IMG/VR virus record: IMGVR_UViG_3300025137_000134 | Span: 1-34,359 of that record | Length of the DNA stretch: 34,359 nt | Direction: 5' to 3' (one strand) | DNA from: a virus | Shown: positions 17,277-25,850 of the stretch, piece by piece | How the letters are laid out: each line of letters begins with the position of its first letter | Numbering within the stretch: the first letter of the stretch is position 1 | Notes under the pieces: generated by a model | What the model saw: only the letters and a program-made list of their open reading frames with translations | The model's database searches: none | What the model was told of the DNA's origin: nothing | Position numbers and translations under genes: made by a program

Positions 17277-18479
17277 GAATCTTTTTTTCTTAATTGTTAA
17301 TTTTGAAGAATCAAGTCCACTTATAGCTCTGACCTTAAGACCATTAACAAATACATTTCCGTCAGCAGTAGCTCTAGGCTCTGTGCTAACATTTTTGGAT
17401 TTATCAATAACGTTCTTAACTGCATCAGCTTTTCCTTGTTCATAAAAATGATTTGCAATTTTATCTACATTAGATGCTGCATACATAGCTTTATGATAAC
17501 CTTTAGTATCCACAACTTCACCTTTATCATTTAGGAACTTCCCAATAATATTGTTGATATTAGATTGATTATCAGCAACTTGATCTGTATTTTGAACTTT
17601 ATATCTAAACTTTTTATCACCTACATTGAAATCAAAACCTTTGAAATCATTATTAAATAATTGTTTAGTATTAGATTTAAATTGTTCATGCTGCTGTTTA
17701 GCGACATCTTGTTCTTCATTATATCTGTTAAAAAAGTCTAAAGCTTTTTGTTGCTCTTGAGTAGCACCAGGTTTCAACTTGATTTCCTGATAGTATTTAC
17801 TTTTAAGCTCATCCAAATAACTTTTGGCTTTTGCAACCTCTTCTTTGTACGCTAATTTCTTTTTACGTACATCTCGCTCATCATCTACGTCTTGATCATA
17901 TTCAAATTCATCTTCCATAAGAAAGCTAATTTCTTCAAAATCTAAATGAGGACGAGTATTTTTATAATATTCTCTTAAAAGCGTTTTATCATTAACATTA
18001 TTATAATCTGCATTTAGTCGAACATAATCTTCAATATTTCCACCAGTTTCTTTCATAAATGAAACTAAGCTTTCAATATTTTCGGGTAAAATTCTTTCGT
18101 CTTTTACCGCTTCTTTAATTTCTTCTTTAATTGTTTCTTGCTTGGTTTCTTCTTTGTCCCCAATTTCAACAATTTCTTCTAAGACTGTTTCTTCTTTAGA
18201 ATCTTTGGCAGTAGTTTCGGGTTCATTGTTTCCTTCAACCACTTTTTTGCCATTTTCGGATGATTTGCGAACATCCACTTCATTTGTGCTTTGCTCCTGA
18301 ACGGCATCTTCTTCTTTTTTTTCGTTAGGTACAATTACTTTTGTAACTGTTTCTTCTTTTTCAACTTTAGGTTCAACCAAATTTACTTTTGTAATTTCGT
18401 TTTTTTTCCCAAGCTTTTTCATTTTAGGTTTTTTCTTTATTTTGAAATCCCCCTCTTTAATTTCTGGTGTTGTTGACAT
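17271..18479 (-). CDS. Probable scaffolding protein
   Basis: A 402-residue, highly charged protein. Residues 1-110 are low-complexity Lys/Glu-rich (KKKPKMKKLGKKNEITK, KEETVTKVIV, EETKQETIKEEIKEAVK). Residues 130-260 are acidic helices and a likely coiled coil (EEISFLMEDEFEYDQDVDDE; DVRKKKLAYKEEVAKAKSYL). The last 80 residues are more basic and end LTIKKKRFN, as expected for a scaffold domain that binds the capsid inner face. The place between portal and capsid genes is the classic one for a scaffold. A protease domain is not seen. The start ATG at 18479 follows an AT-rich 32-bp gap after the portal stop. Confidence 0.7.
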   Translation of the reverse strand: MSTTPEIKEGDFKIKKKPKMKKLGKKNEITKVNLVEPKVEKEETVTKVIVPNEKKEEDAVQEQSTNEVDVRKSSENGKKVVEGNNEPETTAKDSKEETVLEEIVEIGDKEETKQETIKEEIKEAVKDERILPENIESLVSFMKETGGNIEDYVRLNADYNNVNDKTLLREYYKNTRPHLDFEEISFLMEDEFEYDQDVDDERDVRKKKLAYKEEVAKAKSYLDELKSKYYQEIKLKPGATQEQQKALDFFNRYNEEQDVAKQQHEQFKSNTKQLFNNDFKGFDFNVGDKKFRYKVQNTDQVADNQSNINNIIGKFLNDKGEVVDTKGYHKAMYAASNVDKIANHFYEQGKADAVKNVIDKSKNVSTEPRATADGNVFVNGLKVRAISGLDSSKLTIKKKRFN

Positions 18480-18511
18480 AATATAATAGTATAAAATTGA
18501 TTAATAAAAAA

Positions 18512-20923
18512 TTATCTAGGATTAAATTGTTCTAATCCAAATCCGTCTAAGTTGTCATTTCCAGCGGATTCAAAATTCTTAGGTAATAAATCATTTTGTC
18601 TTTGATCTATTAACTCAGATTGTTGTGTTCCTTGTATTCGAACACGTTGATCTTTACGATCTTCAATTTCTTTTTCTTTATTTGTTTCAGATTTACCTTT
18701 AGCTTGAGCTAATTGAACCTGATAATTAAATTCCTCTGCCATAAGTTCTCTTTTAATTTGAGACTCTGTACGCATTCTTTCAATTTCAAATTGTGACTTA
18801 GCTTGTTCAATGCTAACTTTTTCAGCTGTAATAGCCTGCTGCTTTTGTACTTCTGCTAATGCGGCTGCTTCAGAAGCTTTTGCATTTGCGGCAGCTTGAG
18901 CATTTATATTAGCTAATTGCTGTGCTTCAACTGCTTCTTGTTTTTTCTTACGTTTAAATTTAAGAGTTTGATTAGCAAGCTTTAAATTTTTAATTTGTCT
19001 TATGTCAATTGCATCTTCTAAATCAATTCCACCTGATTGTAATGCAACTTGAATATTTTGTTCTAATTGGGCTTGTTCTTCTGCTTCTGGTTCTAATTCT
19101 AAATATATACCAAAATCATATAAATTTAAATCTTTTATTTCATTTAATGTTTTAACATTAAATTTTGAAATACTTTGTTTTAATGATTCATTAGTTAATG
19201 GATTTTCTAAACAATCAGCAATTCTTAATGATATATTTTCACATATTCTTAATGTTAAAAATAAACTAGATTTTAAAATATGTTTAGTTGCAATATTAGA
19301 TTGATTTGCTGCTATTTTTTGTAATCCAACTAATGCATTTTTATCAGGGGTGCTTGCATCTCTTGCTTCATTTAATCCGGTAACATCTCTTATCATTTGC
19401 AAATAATATTGATATGTACCAATTAATGAATTTATTTTTGCTTGGCCCGCAGAGGAAGTTAGTTCTTGTACAGGAACTTTACCTCTATTTAATTCGCCAT
19501 CTTGTGTTAAAGATCTTCCTACAATACTACCTGTTTGAAAATACATATTTAAAGCTTCGGCTGGATTATAATTTGTACCATTACCTAAATCCACTTCTGC
19601 TAATCCATCCATATCTAAAAATACTCCATCAGGAACTATTCTAGACATTACTTGTTGTAATTTTAAATGAGTTAATTGAATCATATCAGCAAATCCCGTA
19701 ATTCTACTTACTAGCGATTCTACACGACCTTTATACATTCTAGGTGCCGTAACAGCATAATTCATTTTAACTTTAGTAGTATCTGCGTAAGGCCTAGTCA
19801 TGTTTTCACATAACTCCCACCTTAACATTGTATTATTACCTAATACTTTAACTCCATCATATAATACTTCAATTGTTCTTGAAACTCTTTCAAAATTATC
19901 ATTTGGGGGAGGATTAAAAGTGTCTGGTTTTTCAATTACTTTTTCTAATCCACTTTCTGTTTGCTTTATTTTAAATACTTGATTCATGTAAGTTTTATAC
20001 TCGAAGTATAATACTTGAACTGTATTTTCATCATAATTACCCCAGCCTGAAACGTATTGCTTATTACCTGGCATATTTTGTATATCTTTTAATTCTTCTT
20101 CAGAAATATACGGAAATTGCTTTTTTAATTCTGGTATTGTTATTGATTTTACTTCACCAGCATAATATATATCTTCAAAATCAGGATCTTCGGTATATGA
20201 ATAAACTAAATAAGCTGGATCAACATAATCAACAACAATTCCGTTTGTTACATTAAATGATGTTTTTGAAGCACCAATACCTAATACAGCTAAATCATAT
20301 ACACATCTTTTTTTAATGTTATCATATTTATTATTAGCAAGCACATTATTTATAGCTTCTTCTTCAGCTATTTCTACAGATTGTTTATAGCTAGTTTGCA
20401 TCATAACTTCTAACTCCTCTGGAGTTTCTGGCAATTGTTCTGCAGCTATAGGTGAATTAGAAAAATCCTCACCTAATAATTTATTAGCCATCCCCTGCAA
20501 TTCTTGTGTATACATATCTCTTAATACACTTCTTGCATATTCTGTTTTTTCTTGTAATGATGCTGGATCTTGTGCAAAAGCTTTTATTTCAAAATCTTTA
20601 TCTGAAATACCATTTACTACAATGTCTATAAACTTTGGTATAACCGGTACAGGTTTCCAATCTAAATTTAAATAAGACAAATCACCATTAATAGATAATT
20701 CATCTTTATATTTTTGAATTGATTGTTCACCTCTGGCATACAATCTTAATTGGTGGTAATTATTCCAAGAAGTTTGGTATCTATTCCAATTACTTCTACC
20801 TTGATTAAACCACTCTCTTTCTATAGCATGAGCAACTTGTCTACCATAATCTATACTGGCTTTTTCTTCATTGCTTACTACTTGACTTGGAAATGAGCTA
20901 TTAGGGTTTGTATATACATTCAT
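18512..20923 (-). CDS. Portal protein
   Basis: An 803-residue protein directly after the large terminase gene (its ATG begins on the base following the terminase stop). The N-terminal part includes DYGRQVAHAIEREWFNQGRS and a basic, aromatic region. The core, with KPVPVIPKFIDIVVNGISD, DLAVLGIGASKTSF, VDYVDPAYLVYSYTEDPDFE and the long helix region TGFADMIQLTHLKLQQVMSR, fits the wing, stem and crown pattern of portals. The QYYLQMIRDVTGLNEARDAS segment is also portal-like. The last ~150 residues are a Gln/Ala/Glu-rich coiled coil (AQQLANINAQAAANAKASEA; FEIERMRTESQIKRELMAEE), giving an unusually long C-terminal barrel as in crAss-like portals. It forms the dodecameric DNA gate at one capsid vertex. 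Confidence 0.85.
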   Translation of the reverse strand: MNVYTNPNSSFPSQVVSNEEKASIDYGRQVAHAIEREWFNQGRSNWNRYQTSWNNYHQLRLYARGEQSIQKYKDELSINGDLSYLNLDWKPVPVIPKFIDIVVNGISDKDFEIKAFAQDPASLQEKTEYARSVLRDMYTQELQGMANKLLGEDFSNSPIAAEQLPETPEELEVMMQTSYKQSVEIAEEEAINNVLANNKYDNIKKRCVYDLAVLGIGASKTSFNVTNGIVVDYVDPAYLVYSYTEDPDFEDIYYAGEVKSITIPELKKQFPYISEEELKDIQNMPGNKQYVSGWGNYDENTVQVLYFEYKTYMNQVFKIKQTESGLEKVIEKPDTFNPPPNDNFERVSRTIEVLYDGVKVLGNNTMLRWELCENMTRPYADTTKVKMNYAVTAPRMYKGRVESLVSRITGFADMIQLTHLKLQQVMSRIVPDGVFLDMDGLAEVDLGNGTNYNPAEALNMYFQTGSIVGRSLTQDGELNRGKVPVQELTSSAGQAKINSLIGTYQYYLQMIRDVTGLNEARDASTPDKNALVGLQKIAANQSNIATKHILKSSLFLTLRICENISLRIADCLENPLTNESLKQSISKFNVKTLNEIKDLNLYDFGIYLELEPEAEEQAQLEQNIQVALQSGGIDLEDAIDIRQIKNLKLANQTLKFKRKKKQEAVEAQQLANINAQAAANAKASEAAALAEVQKQQAITAEKVSIEQAKSQFEIERMRTESQIKRELMAEEFNYQVQLAQAKGKSETNKEKEIEDRKDQRVRIQGTQQSELIDQRQNDLLPKNFESAGNDNLDGFGLEQFNPR

Positions 20924-23131
20924 TTATTTTATAATTTTTGAGGTACTACCATCATTATTGTACTTTTTTATACCTAAATTTATTGTGGTTTTAATTCTTT
21001 TACTCACAGGTGCATATCTATTTTTATTACAAGCCATTATTGCAAGTCCTGAACTAATTGATGCATCATGAGCAGTTCTATTGTTAATATTAAACTTTGC
21101 CCAATCTTCTAACGTTCTTTGAAAATACATATCGCCATATCCTTCTCCTAAAAAACCCACTTTAGTTTCTATATAAGATTCTATAGCAGCTGCATGAGCC
21201 TGCTTTATATCTTCACTTGAATTAGGTATTCCACCAATTTCTTTTTCTGTTACAGATAATTTACTAAATTTTTTATCAGGTCTATTCATTGAAAAGCCTC
21301 TGTAACCTCTTCTTTTAAAATGATATAATAATCTTGGTTTATTATTTTCTGCAAGTATTGGCATTCCATAAAAAACACATGCCATTAATACATCTTCAAA
21401 AAATATTTCTGCTGTTTGTGGTCTGGCTATATATTCTAAAAAAAATTGATCTAATGGAGCTTCTTCCATTGAAAACTTTGTTAGCCCATGAAGTGATCCA
21501 TTCGAACCCCTCCTATCAACCGTACCAGAAATATCATAACTATCACAACCAAAAGCACCCAGGTGCTCGTTTCCGGGGTATTTAATTCCATTTTTTTCTA
21601 TTGTTCTATTTTGAAGATTATATGGTGGTATCCAACTTATTTTAAATCTTCCTTGTTTATTTGGAGTAAAGATAACTCTTGTATCTACAATTCCATTATA
21701 CCATTGAAAATTACCTTGACTTATTACATTTGTATTACGCAAATCATTGTTATAATCTATTTGCTCGTAAATTTTACTTAAATTAAATAAAGCTTGTTTA
21801 GCTTCATCTCTAAAAGCATGATCTTCTGTTCTTGGAAATTGCCGATATAATTCATTTAAACTATCTTGATCATCTTTTAAACCATCAACTTCGTTTTCCC
21901 AATGTTGTATTACTCCTATATCAATTTCTTCGTTGTCGATACCTTGAACAATTTGTTCGGGTGTTTCGAATACAGGAAATCCATAAGTATTAATGAATCC
22001 TTCGTAGTTCCATTCCATAGGTATGAACAAACTATATAATCCTGAGCTAGTCTGTCCATTGCGGTTTCTTTTTGTAACATCAGATTCGTAATATAATTTT
22101 TTAAAATTTTTTCCGCCTTTATCAAGTGAATTAGATGTTGATCCCATCATACACTTACCTATAATTTTACTACCTAATCTTAATGTAGTTTTTGTTACTC
22201 GCCAATTATTAAGAATATTGTCAGGTCTTTCCCATTTGCCTGATTCATCGTGTACTAATAATTTTAATTTTTCACCATCATAACTATTGTCTCCAGTGTT
22301 TTTCCAATCAATAGTTGTATCTAATCCTTCTAATATTTGTTTTTCACTGGTTTCAGTAATACTCTTTTTAGTAAACTTTGATGCTGGAACCCTGTATGCA
22401 AGCTCTGACTTGGGTCGATCCATTCCGTCTTGTATTGGTTTGAAAAAAAACGGGTAGTTAACTGATATGGGTACAACTTTATCTGTGAACATTTTCTTAG
22501 CATCAGAACCTGATTTGGACAATATCCCAAACCGTGCGTCTGAAGTAATTGTAGCTTGATGGACGGTTTCTGCTGAAGACATAAAGCTAAAACCGGATCT
22601 ACGGTTTTTAAGATAGCACATTCCATAACATCGTTTATCGGCTTTGCAGGCTTCCCAAAAAATGAAGAAGAATCTATTAGCCTCTCTGAAGTCTGGCTTC
22701 CCAACATCAATTTTGGTGTGTTGCAGGTACATATAATGAGAGCCAGTAATATAAGTAGGAATTTTATTATTAATAAACCAATAACCTTCTTCACGCCTTG
22801 TAAATTCTCTATTGATATAATCATACCATTTATCTTTAAAATTACTTGGGTATGTTTCCCATTCAAATATGCTTTTAATTTGAGATAATTCTTTTGGAAA
22901 AATATGAGGTTCCCAAATATTGTTATTGTTTTCAACAACTTTAGGTTCTTTTGGCAAGGCTACTACTAAATTTTGTATTTTAACAATATTCCCAATAGTA
23001 CCGTTTCTGCTTATTACAATTATATTGTGTTCTTTATTATAACCATACTCCCATTTTTTATACCTATTATTTTTTTTTATTATATTAGGTTTTATTGGGG
23101 AAACATTTTGAGCTAATGTTTGAGCGTACAT
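20924..23131 (-). CDS. terL: Terminase large subunit
   Basis: A 735-residue DNA-packaging motor. The N-terminal ATPase half carries a deviant Walker A (K175-N-R-R-S-G-F-S182, no GKS/T), Walker B LKLLVHDE with D295 and E296, and a coupling-type motif GSTSNSL at 330-336. The C-terminal RNase H-like nuclease is marked by GCDSYD (D530, D533), acidic residues in EIFFED (575-580) and THDA-like RTAHDASISS (D689). The first ~90 residues are an extra N-terminal region that I do not recognise. It starts at 23131 in a TAATG overlap with the small-terminase candidate and is followed at once by the portal. The assignment is strong from motifs plus context; the packaging mechanism (cos, pac or direct repeats) cannot be told here. 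Confidence 0.9.
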   Translation of the reverse strand: MYAQTLAQNVSPIKPNIIKKNNRYKKWEYGYNKEHNIIVISRNGTIGNIVKIQNLVVALPKEPKVVENNNNIWEPHIFPKELSQIKSIFEWETYPSNFKDKWYDYINREFTRREEGYWFINNKIPTYITGSHYMYLQHTKIDVGKPDFREANRFFFIFWEACKADKRCYGMCYLKNRRSGFSFMSSAETVHQATITSDARFGILSKSGSDAKKMFTDKVVPISVNYPFFFKPIQDGMDRPKSELAYRVPASKFTKKSITETSEKQILEGLDTTIDWKNTGDNSYDGEKLKLLVHDESGKWERPDNILNNWRVTKTTLRLGSKIIGKCMMGSTSNSLDKGGKNFKKLYYESDVTKRNRNGQTSSGLYSLFIPMEWNYEGFINTYGFPVFETPEQIVQGIDNEEIDIGVIQHWENEVDGLKDDQDSLNELYRQFPRTEDHAFRDEAKQALFNLSKIYEQIDYNNDLRNTNVISQGNFQWYNGIVDTRVIFTPNKQGRFKISWIPPYNLQNRTIEKNGIKYPGNEHLGAFGCDSYDISGTVDRRGSNGSLHGLTKFSMEEAPLDQFFLEYIARPQTAEIFFEDVLMACVFYGMPILAENNKPRLLYHFKRRGYRGFSMNRPDKKFSKLSVTEKEIGGIPNSSEDIKQAHAAAIESYIETKVGFLGEGYGDMYFQRTLEDWAKFNINNRTAHDASISSGLAIMACNKNRYAPVSKRIKTTINLGIKKYNNDGSTSKIIK

Positions 23132-23403
23132 TATTTTGATCTTCGTTCAGCAAATCCACCAAATGATTCTTTTTTATCTAATGGCTTGTTTTCTAATAAA
23201 TTTTTTTCAGCTTCAATACGTGTAAGTATTTCAAATGCATCAAATATTGCTAATTTTTTTGTTGCTGCTGCATTTTTTAATCTATCTGCAGATATATCAT
23301 CGTCTCCTCCTGTAACAATTTTTTCTTCAGCTACTTTAATTAATTCTTTAACTGCTTTTTGCCCAGCTTGGATTATATTCAACTTCGTTTCCTTCGTATT
23401 CAT
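23131..23403 (-). CDS. Small terminase candidate
   Basis: A 90-residue acidic-to-neutral helical protein: AGQKAVKELIKVAEEK, then GGDDDISADRLKNAAATKKL and AIFDAFEILTRIEAEKNLLE, ending GGFAERRSK. Its place just before terL (TAATG overlap) and its helical, oligomer-like makeup suggest a DNA-recognition or motor-regulating subunit, but no helix-turn-helix can be identified with confidence. The start chosen overlaps the previous gene by 56 bp; no later ATG exists, so a shorter version would need a rare start codon. It could also be an unrelated packaging-block protein. Confidence 0.55.
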   Translation of the reverse strand: MNTKETKLNIIQAGQKAVKELIKVAEEKIVTGGDDDISADRLKNAAATKKLAIFDAFEILTRIEAEKNLLENKPLDKKESFGGFAERRSK

Positions 23404-23953
23404 ATTTGATTACTATATCATTAGATTGCATACAATAAAGTCTTTCATTATCAATAATAAAATCCCATTCACTATTTGGTGTAAATCCTACTAAGTCTCC
23501 TGGATTAATTCCAGTAGCTTTTAAGGACTTATTACCGTATTTTAATATACCAACAAGCTTTTTTTCTTTATCAAGCGTTAAAGTGTTTGTATCAAGTATT
23601 GGTTTTACAAAACAACGTTCAGAAATTGTATTCCATTTATTATTTTGTTTATATAAATACATTTGGCTTATATCACAAAAATATTGATTTTCTTTAAACC
23701 ACGATCGGCTATTTTGTTGTTTACCTTTCATGTTATAGAACTTTCTAAAAACATTTTGATGAACAACTACTAAATCGTTTTTTTTTACTTTAGTTGAATA
23801 TGCAATGGGTGTTTCAATTACTAAAGCAATTCTATTTATTGCTTTCCAGTTTTCAATAGATGTATTTAAAATTAATTTTTTATTTTTAATTTTAATTTCA
23901 TTATTGTATCGTTCCCCTGCAGGTTCTATAATAAAATCGTATATACTTTTCAT
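23348..23953 (-). CDS. Double GroES-like domain protein
   Basis: A 201-residue protein that appears to hold two GroES (Cpn10)-like beta barrels. Domain 1 (about 10-105) reads EIKIKNKKLILNTSIENW, INRIALVIETPIAYSTKVKK, NDLVVVHQNVFRKFY, FCDISQMYLYK. Domain 2 (about 112-185) reads FVKPIL, KLVGILKYGN, ATGINPGDLVGFTPNSEW, DFIIDNERLYCMQSNDIVIK. Domain 2 lines up by eye with the GroES of this same window (VISVGDEV, KQKDKIYF, HIIEINKTAYHVIKSSDIVV). The GGLLL-type mobile loop seen in the true GroES is not obvious in either domain, so binding to GroEL is uncertain. It sits two genes upstream of terL. It may be a structural or assembly factor using the barrel fold. The fold call rests on pattern, not on a search. 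Confidence 0.6.
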   Translation of the reverse strand: MKSIYDFIIEPAGERYNNEIKIKNKKLILNTSIENWKAINRIALVIETPIAYSTKVKKNDLVVVHQNVFRKFYNMKGKQQNSRSWFKENQYFCDISQMYLYKQNNKWNTISERCFVKPILDTNTLTLDKEKKLVGILKYGNKSLKATGINPGDLVGFTPNSEWDFIIDNERLYCMQSNDIVIKYEYEGNEVEYNPSWAKSS

Positions 23954-24181
23954 TTAATACTGTAGATCGTATTCTACTGAAATTGCCATATTAGAATTAA
24001 ATTTTTTCCAGGGCATTATTTCATTATTTTTTTTAATATGAATATTATATGAACTATCTTGATCTTCAAATAAAATATAAGCTATTTCATGGCCCCCATA
24101 AACTTGTTGCCCTATAGCATAATGCATAGCTTCATTTTTGTAATCAGCTCCAATACTTATTTTTCTAATAATAGAAGACAT
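23954..24181 (-). CDS. Small hypothetical protein
   Basis: A 75-residue protein, beta-rich: IIRKISIGADYKNEAMHYAI, GQQVYGGHEIAYILFED, SYNIHIKKN, MPWKKFNSNMAISVEYDL. I recall similar short proteins next to packaging genes in marine phages but know no function for them. There is no membrane segment, signal or metal motif. It abuts the double GroES-like gene (stop at 23954, next start at 23953) and follows a coiled-coil protein by 2 bp, so it is part of the packaging transcript. Confidence 0.6.
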   Translation of the reverse strand: MSSIIRKISIGADYKNEAMHYAIGQQVYGGHEIAYILFEDQDSSYNIHIKKNNEIMPWKKFNSNMAISVEYDLQY

Positions 24182-24183
24182 TA

Positions 24184-24441
24184 TTATTCTTTGTTTTCTT
24201 CTTCAGGTATTTCAGTATAAGAACCATCTTCAATATTAATTCTTATTCTGCCGTACTTAGTTTCAAGTTCTTGTTTAAATTCTTCAATTTCTTGACTAAG
24301 TCCAGCTTGCTGATGCAGTAATGCATGCTTTTGAGATTCTAATTGACCTATAGCTTTTATGGTATCGCTTAAAGTTTCTTGCTGTTTTTGAATCTTTTCT
24401 AATTCCTCAGAAGAAATAGATGTAGTTTCCACTTTTTTCAT
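24184..24441 (-). CDS. Small coiled-coil protein
   Basis: An 85-residue protein. Residues 10-60 are heptad-like and rich in Glu, Gln and Leu (SSEELEKIQKQQETLSDTIK; QLESQKHALLHQQAGLSQEI), and the tail is RIRINIEDGSYTEIPEEE, a short beta-like end. No enzyme or DNA-binding motif is seen. It lies just downstream of the holin gene, separated by a 38-bp AT-rich gap. It is probably an oligomeric phage accessory protein of unknown role; a packaging or virion-associated role is as likely as a regulatory one. Confidence 0.6.
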   Translation of the reverse strand: MKKVETTSISSEELEKIQKQQETLSDTIKAIGQLESQKHALLHQQAGLSQEIEEFKQELETKYGRIRINIEDGSYTEIPEEENKE

Positions 24442-24479
24442 TTTATTAAATTTAATTGTTATTTGTAAATATAATTATT

Positions 24480-24860
24480 TTATTTTGTTTTGTCTTTTAT
24501 TTTTTCAAAAGTTCGTAGGCCACCAAGACCAAGCATACCTAATAATACTGTCATTAAATGTTCCATTTGTAAAGCTGGTGGAATATCAATAGGTTTTAAT
24601 ATCCATATAAATAAATCGCGTATAATAAAATTATAAGCTAAAGCAATTCCGCAAATCCATCCAATAAACGGTCTCCAACCAGCAACAAATATACTTCTAT
24701 GACCAGCTTCAATTTCATTTATTTTAGTTTGTAAAGATATTAATTCATTAGGATCTAATTCTTTGCCTTTTATTGCTTCCCGTATATCCCAGGCTAAATT
24801 ACCTATTGGTGTTTTACCTCCACGACCACCTTTTAATAACCCAAGTAATACCTGCCACAT
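24480..24860 (-). CDS. Holin, three-transmembrane type
   Basis: A 126-residue protein. After a basic, helical N-terminal 50 residues (GKTPIGNLAWDIREAIKGKE; ISLQTKINEIEAGHRS) come three hydrophobic segments: about 58-80 (AGWRPFIGWICGIALAYNFI), 80-95 (RDLFIWILKPIDIPP) and 100-118 (HLMTVLLGMLGLGGLRTFEK). The WRPFxGWxCGxALxYNF and LLGLGGLRTxEK motifs are the hallmark of the 3TM holin family found in gene-transfer agents and marine phages. It should form inner-membrane holes that release the endolysin or trigger lysis. It lies 2.7 kb downstream of the endolysin gene, separated by small basic-protein genes, an unusual spacing for a lysis cassette. Confidence 0.88.
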   Translation of the reverse strand: MWQVLLGLLKGGRGGKTPIGNLAWDIREAIKGKELDPNELISLQTKINEIEAGHRSIFVAGWRPFIGWICGIALAYNFIIRDLFIWILKPIDIPPALQMEHLMTVLLGMLGLGGLRTFEKIKDKTK

Positions 24861-24863
24861 GAT

Positions 24864-25349
24864 TTAATTTTTCTTAACAGAACTTTTAGCATTCATTCTT
24901 TGTATTTTTAATTCTTGTAATCTTTTCATTTTTGAAAGATCACCCGGTTGTATACCTCTTTGTTTAGCAATACTTGAAATTCTTTTTGCTTGATTTGGGT
25001 CTGTTCTACTTAATCTTCCATAAGCATCAGCGGACTTTTGAGCTTGAAATTGAGTTAATCTATCTGGTCCTTTAACTGAGGGAGTTGATTGCCTACCACT
25101 CATTTTTGTTTCAAATTCTTTTTCTAAAGATCCTAATGTGCGAGCAGATCCACCCACTTCTTTTTTATTAGAGCCTGTTCTTGAATCTTCAAAACCTTTT
25201 GGTGCTGGTCCAAATGGATCTTTTTTATGACCATCTATATGATTAAATAATGCACTAGATTCCATTTTTTTAATTGCATTATTTCTAAAAGGGCTTCCAT
25301 CAGAAGTAGCTCTGTTGTCAATAGGCATATATTTTAAATCTTTATTCAT
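24864..25349 (-). CDS. Basic motif-sharing protein A
   Basis: A 161-residue Ser/Lys/Arg-rich, probably disordered protein. The N-terminus carries DLKYMPIDNR (residues 4-13) and SSALFNHIDGHKKDP (31-45). Both motifs recur in nearby gene products (26593-26862 and 25851-26591). The rest includes KEVGGSARTLGSLEKEFETK, a KGPDRLTQFQAQKSADAYGR helix and a strongly basic end (LQELKIQRMNAKSSVKKN). There is no membrane segment. It is followed 3 bp later by the holin gene. The function is unknown; the motifs suggest a shared partner, for instance capsid, scaffold or DNA. Confidence 0.6.
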   Translation of the reverse strand: MNKDLKYMPIDNRATSDGSPFRNNAIKKMESSALFNHIDGHKKDPFGPAPKGFEDSRTGSNKKEVGGSARTLGSLEKEFETKMSGRQSTPSVKGPDRLTQFQAQKSADAYGRLSRTDPNQAKRISSIAKQRGIQPGDLSKMKRLQELKIQRMNAKSSVKKN

Positions 25350-25359
25350 TTTGTTTATA

Positions 25360-25674
25360 TTAAGTTGTTTTATTGTACGCTTCTTTTTCCCACGGTAAAT
25401 TTAAAGCACCTTCTTTCATTGTTGCGCGCGGATATGTTTTACCTTTCCAAAATACTGCAGAATCATTATAATCTAAATCACCACGACGCATTTGATCTAA
25501 ATGAACTTGCTCGTGGTTTATAACATTTCTTAACTGATCTTTATCAGTAATATCTTTATTAACTAAGATGCTACCATTTCGATTAGCCTTACCTAAAACA
25601 CCGTCACCTAAATCTACATTATAGATAGGAGTGTTATCAATAGTATATGGGGGGTTAGTCAAACTGAATGCCAC
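25360..25674 (-). CDS. Small HExxH metallopeptidase-like protein
   Basis: A 104-residue protein with a zincin-type active-site motif: HEQVH in VINHEQVHLDQMRRGDLDYN, followed by PWEKEAYNK near the C-terminus, where a Glu could be the third zinc ligand. The N-terminal part is beta-rich (IYNVDLGDGVLGKANRNGSI). The start is GTG at 25674, overlapping the upstream 60-residue gene by 20 bp; no earlier in-frame ATG fits. Protein length is near the minimum for a peptidase, so it may be a degenerate or non-enzymatic zincin fold. The substrate is unknown; virion-protein processing or an anti-host role would be guesses. Confidence 0.6.
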   Translation of the reverse strand: MAFSLTNPPYTIDNTPIYNVDLGDGVLGKANRNGSILVNKDITDKDQLRNVINHEQVHLDQMRRGDLDYNDSAVFWKGKTYPRATMKEGALNLPWEKEAYNKTT

Positions 25675-25837
25675 TTTTTTGTTGTTGTTTATATGGGAAC
25701 ATTTTATTTAATGCTTCTTTACGATGACTGCATCCACAGGGAATGTTTAATCCTTCTGAAACTCTATCTACAATTGTTTTAATTCCTGTAGCAGTAGTAA
25801 TTTTTTCTACTGTATCACCTAATCCTCTTGATTTCAT
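25655..25837 (-). CDS. Small Cys/His-containing conserved phage protein
   Basis: A 60-residue protein: MKSRGLGDTVEKITTATGIK, then VDRVSEGLNIPCGCSHRKEA and LNKMFPYKQQ. The CGCxHR cluster could hold a metal together with a partner chain. I recall close relatives (GLGDTxxKITxATGI and CGCxxRKExLN) in many phages of Bacteroidota and marine hosts, without a known function. It overlaps the HExxH gene by 20 bp and follows the 246-residue basic gene by 13 bp. No membrane segment is present. Confidence 0.65.
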   Translation of the reverse strand: MKSRGLGDTVEKITTATGIKTIVDRVSEGLNIPCGCSHRKEALNKMFPYKQQQKSGIQFD

Positions 25838-25850
25838 TTAATTATTTTTA

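Noticed and set aside
17271-18479. Capsid maturation protease fused to the scaffold candidate
   Set aside because: No Ser-His or other protease motif is visible; the protein is low-complexity and coiled coil.
22330-22938. Minus-strand 202-codon frame within terL
   Set aside because: It overlaps the terminase ATPase domain in another frame. The terminase motifs prove the other frame.
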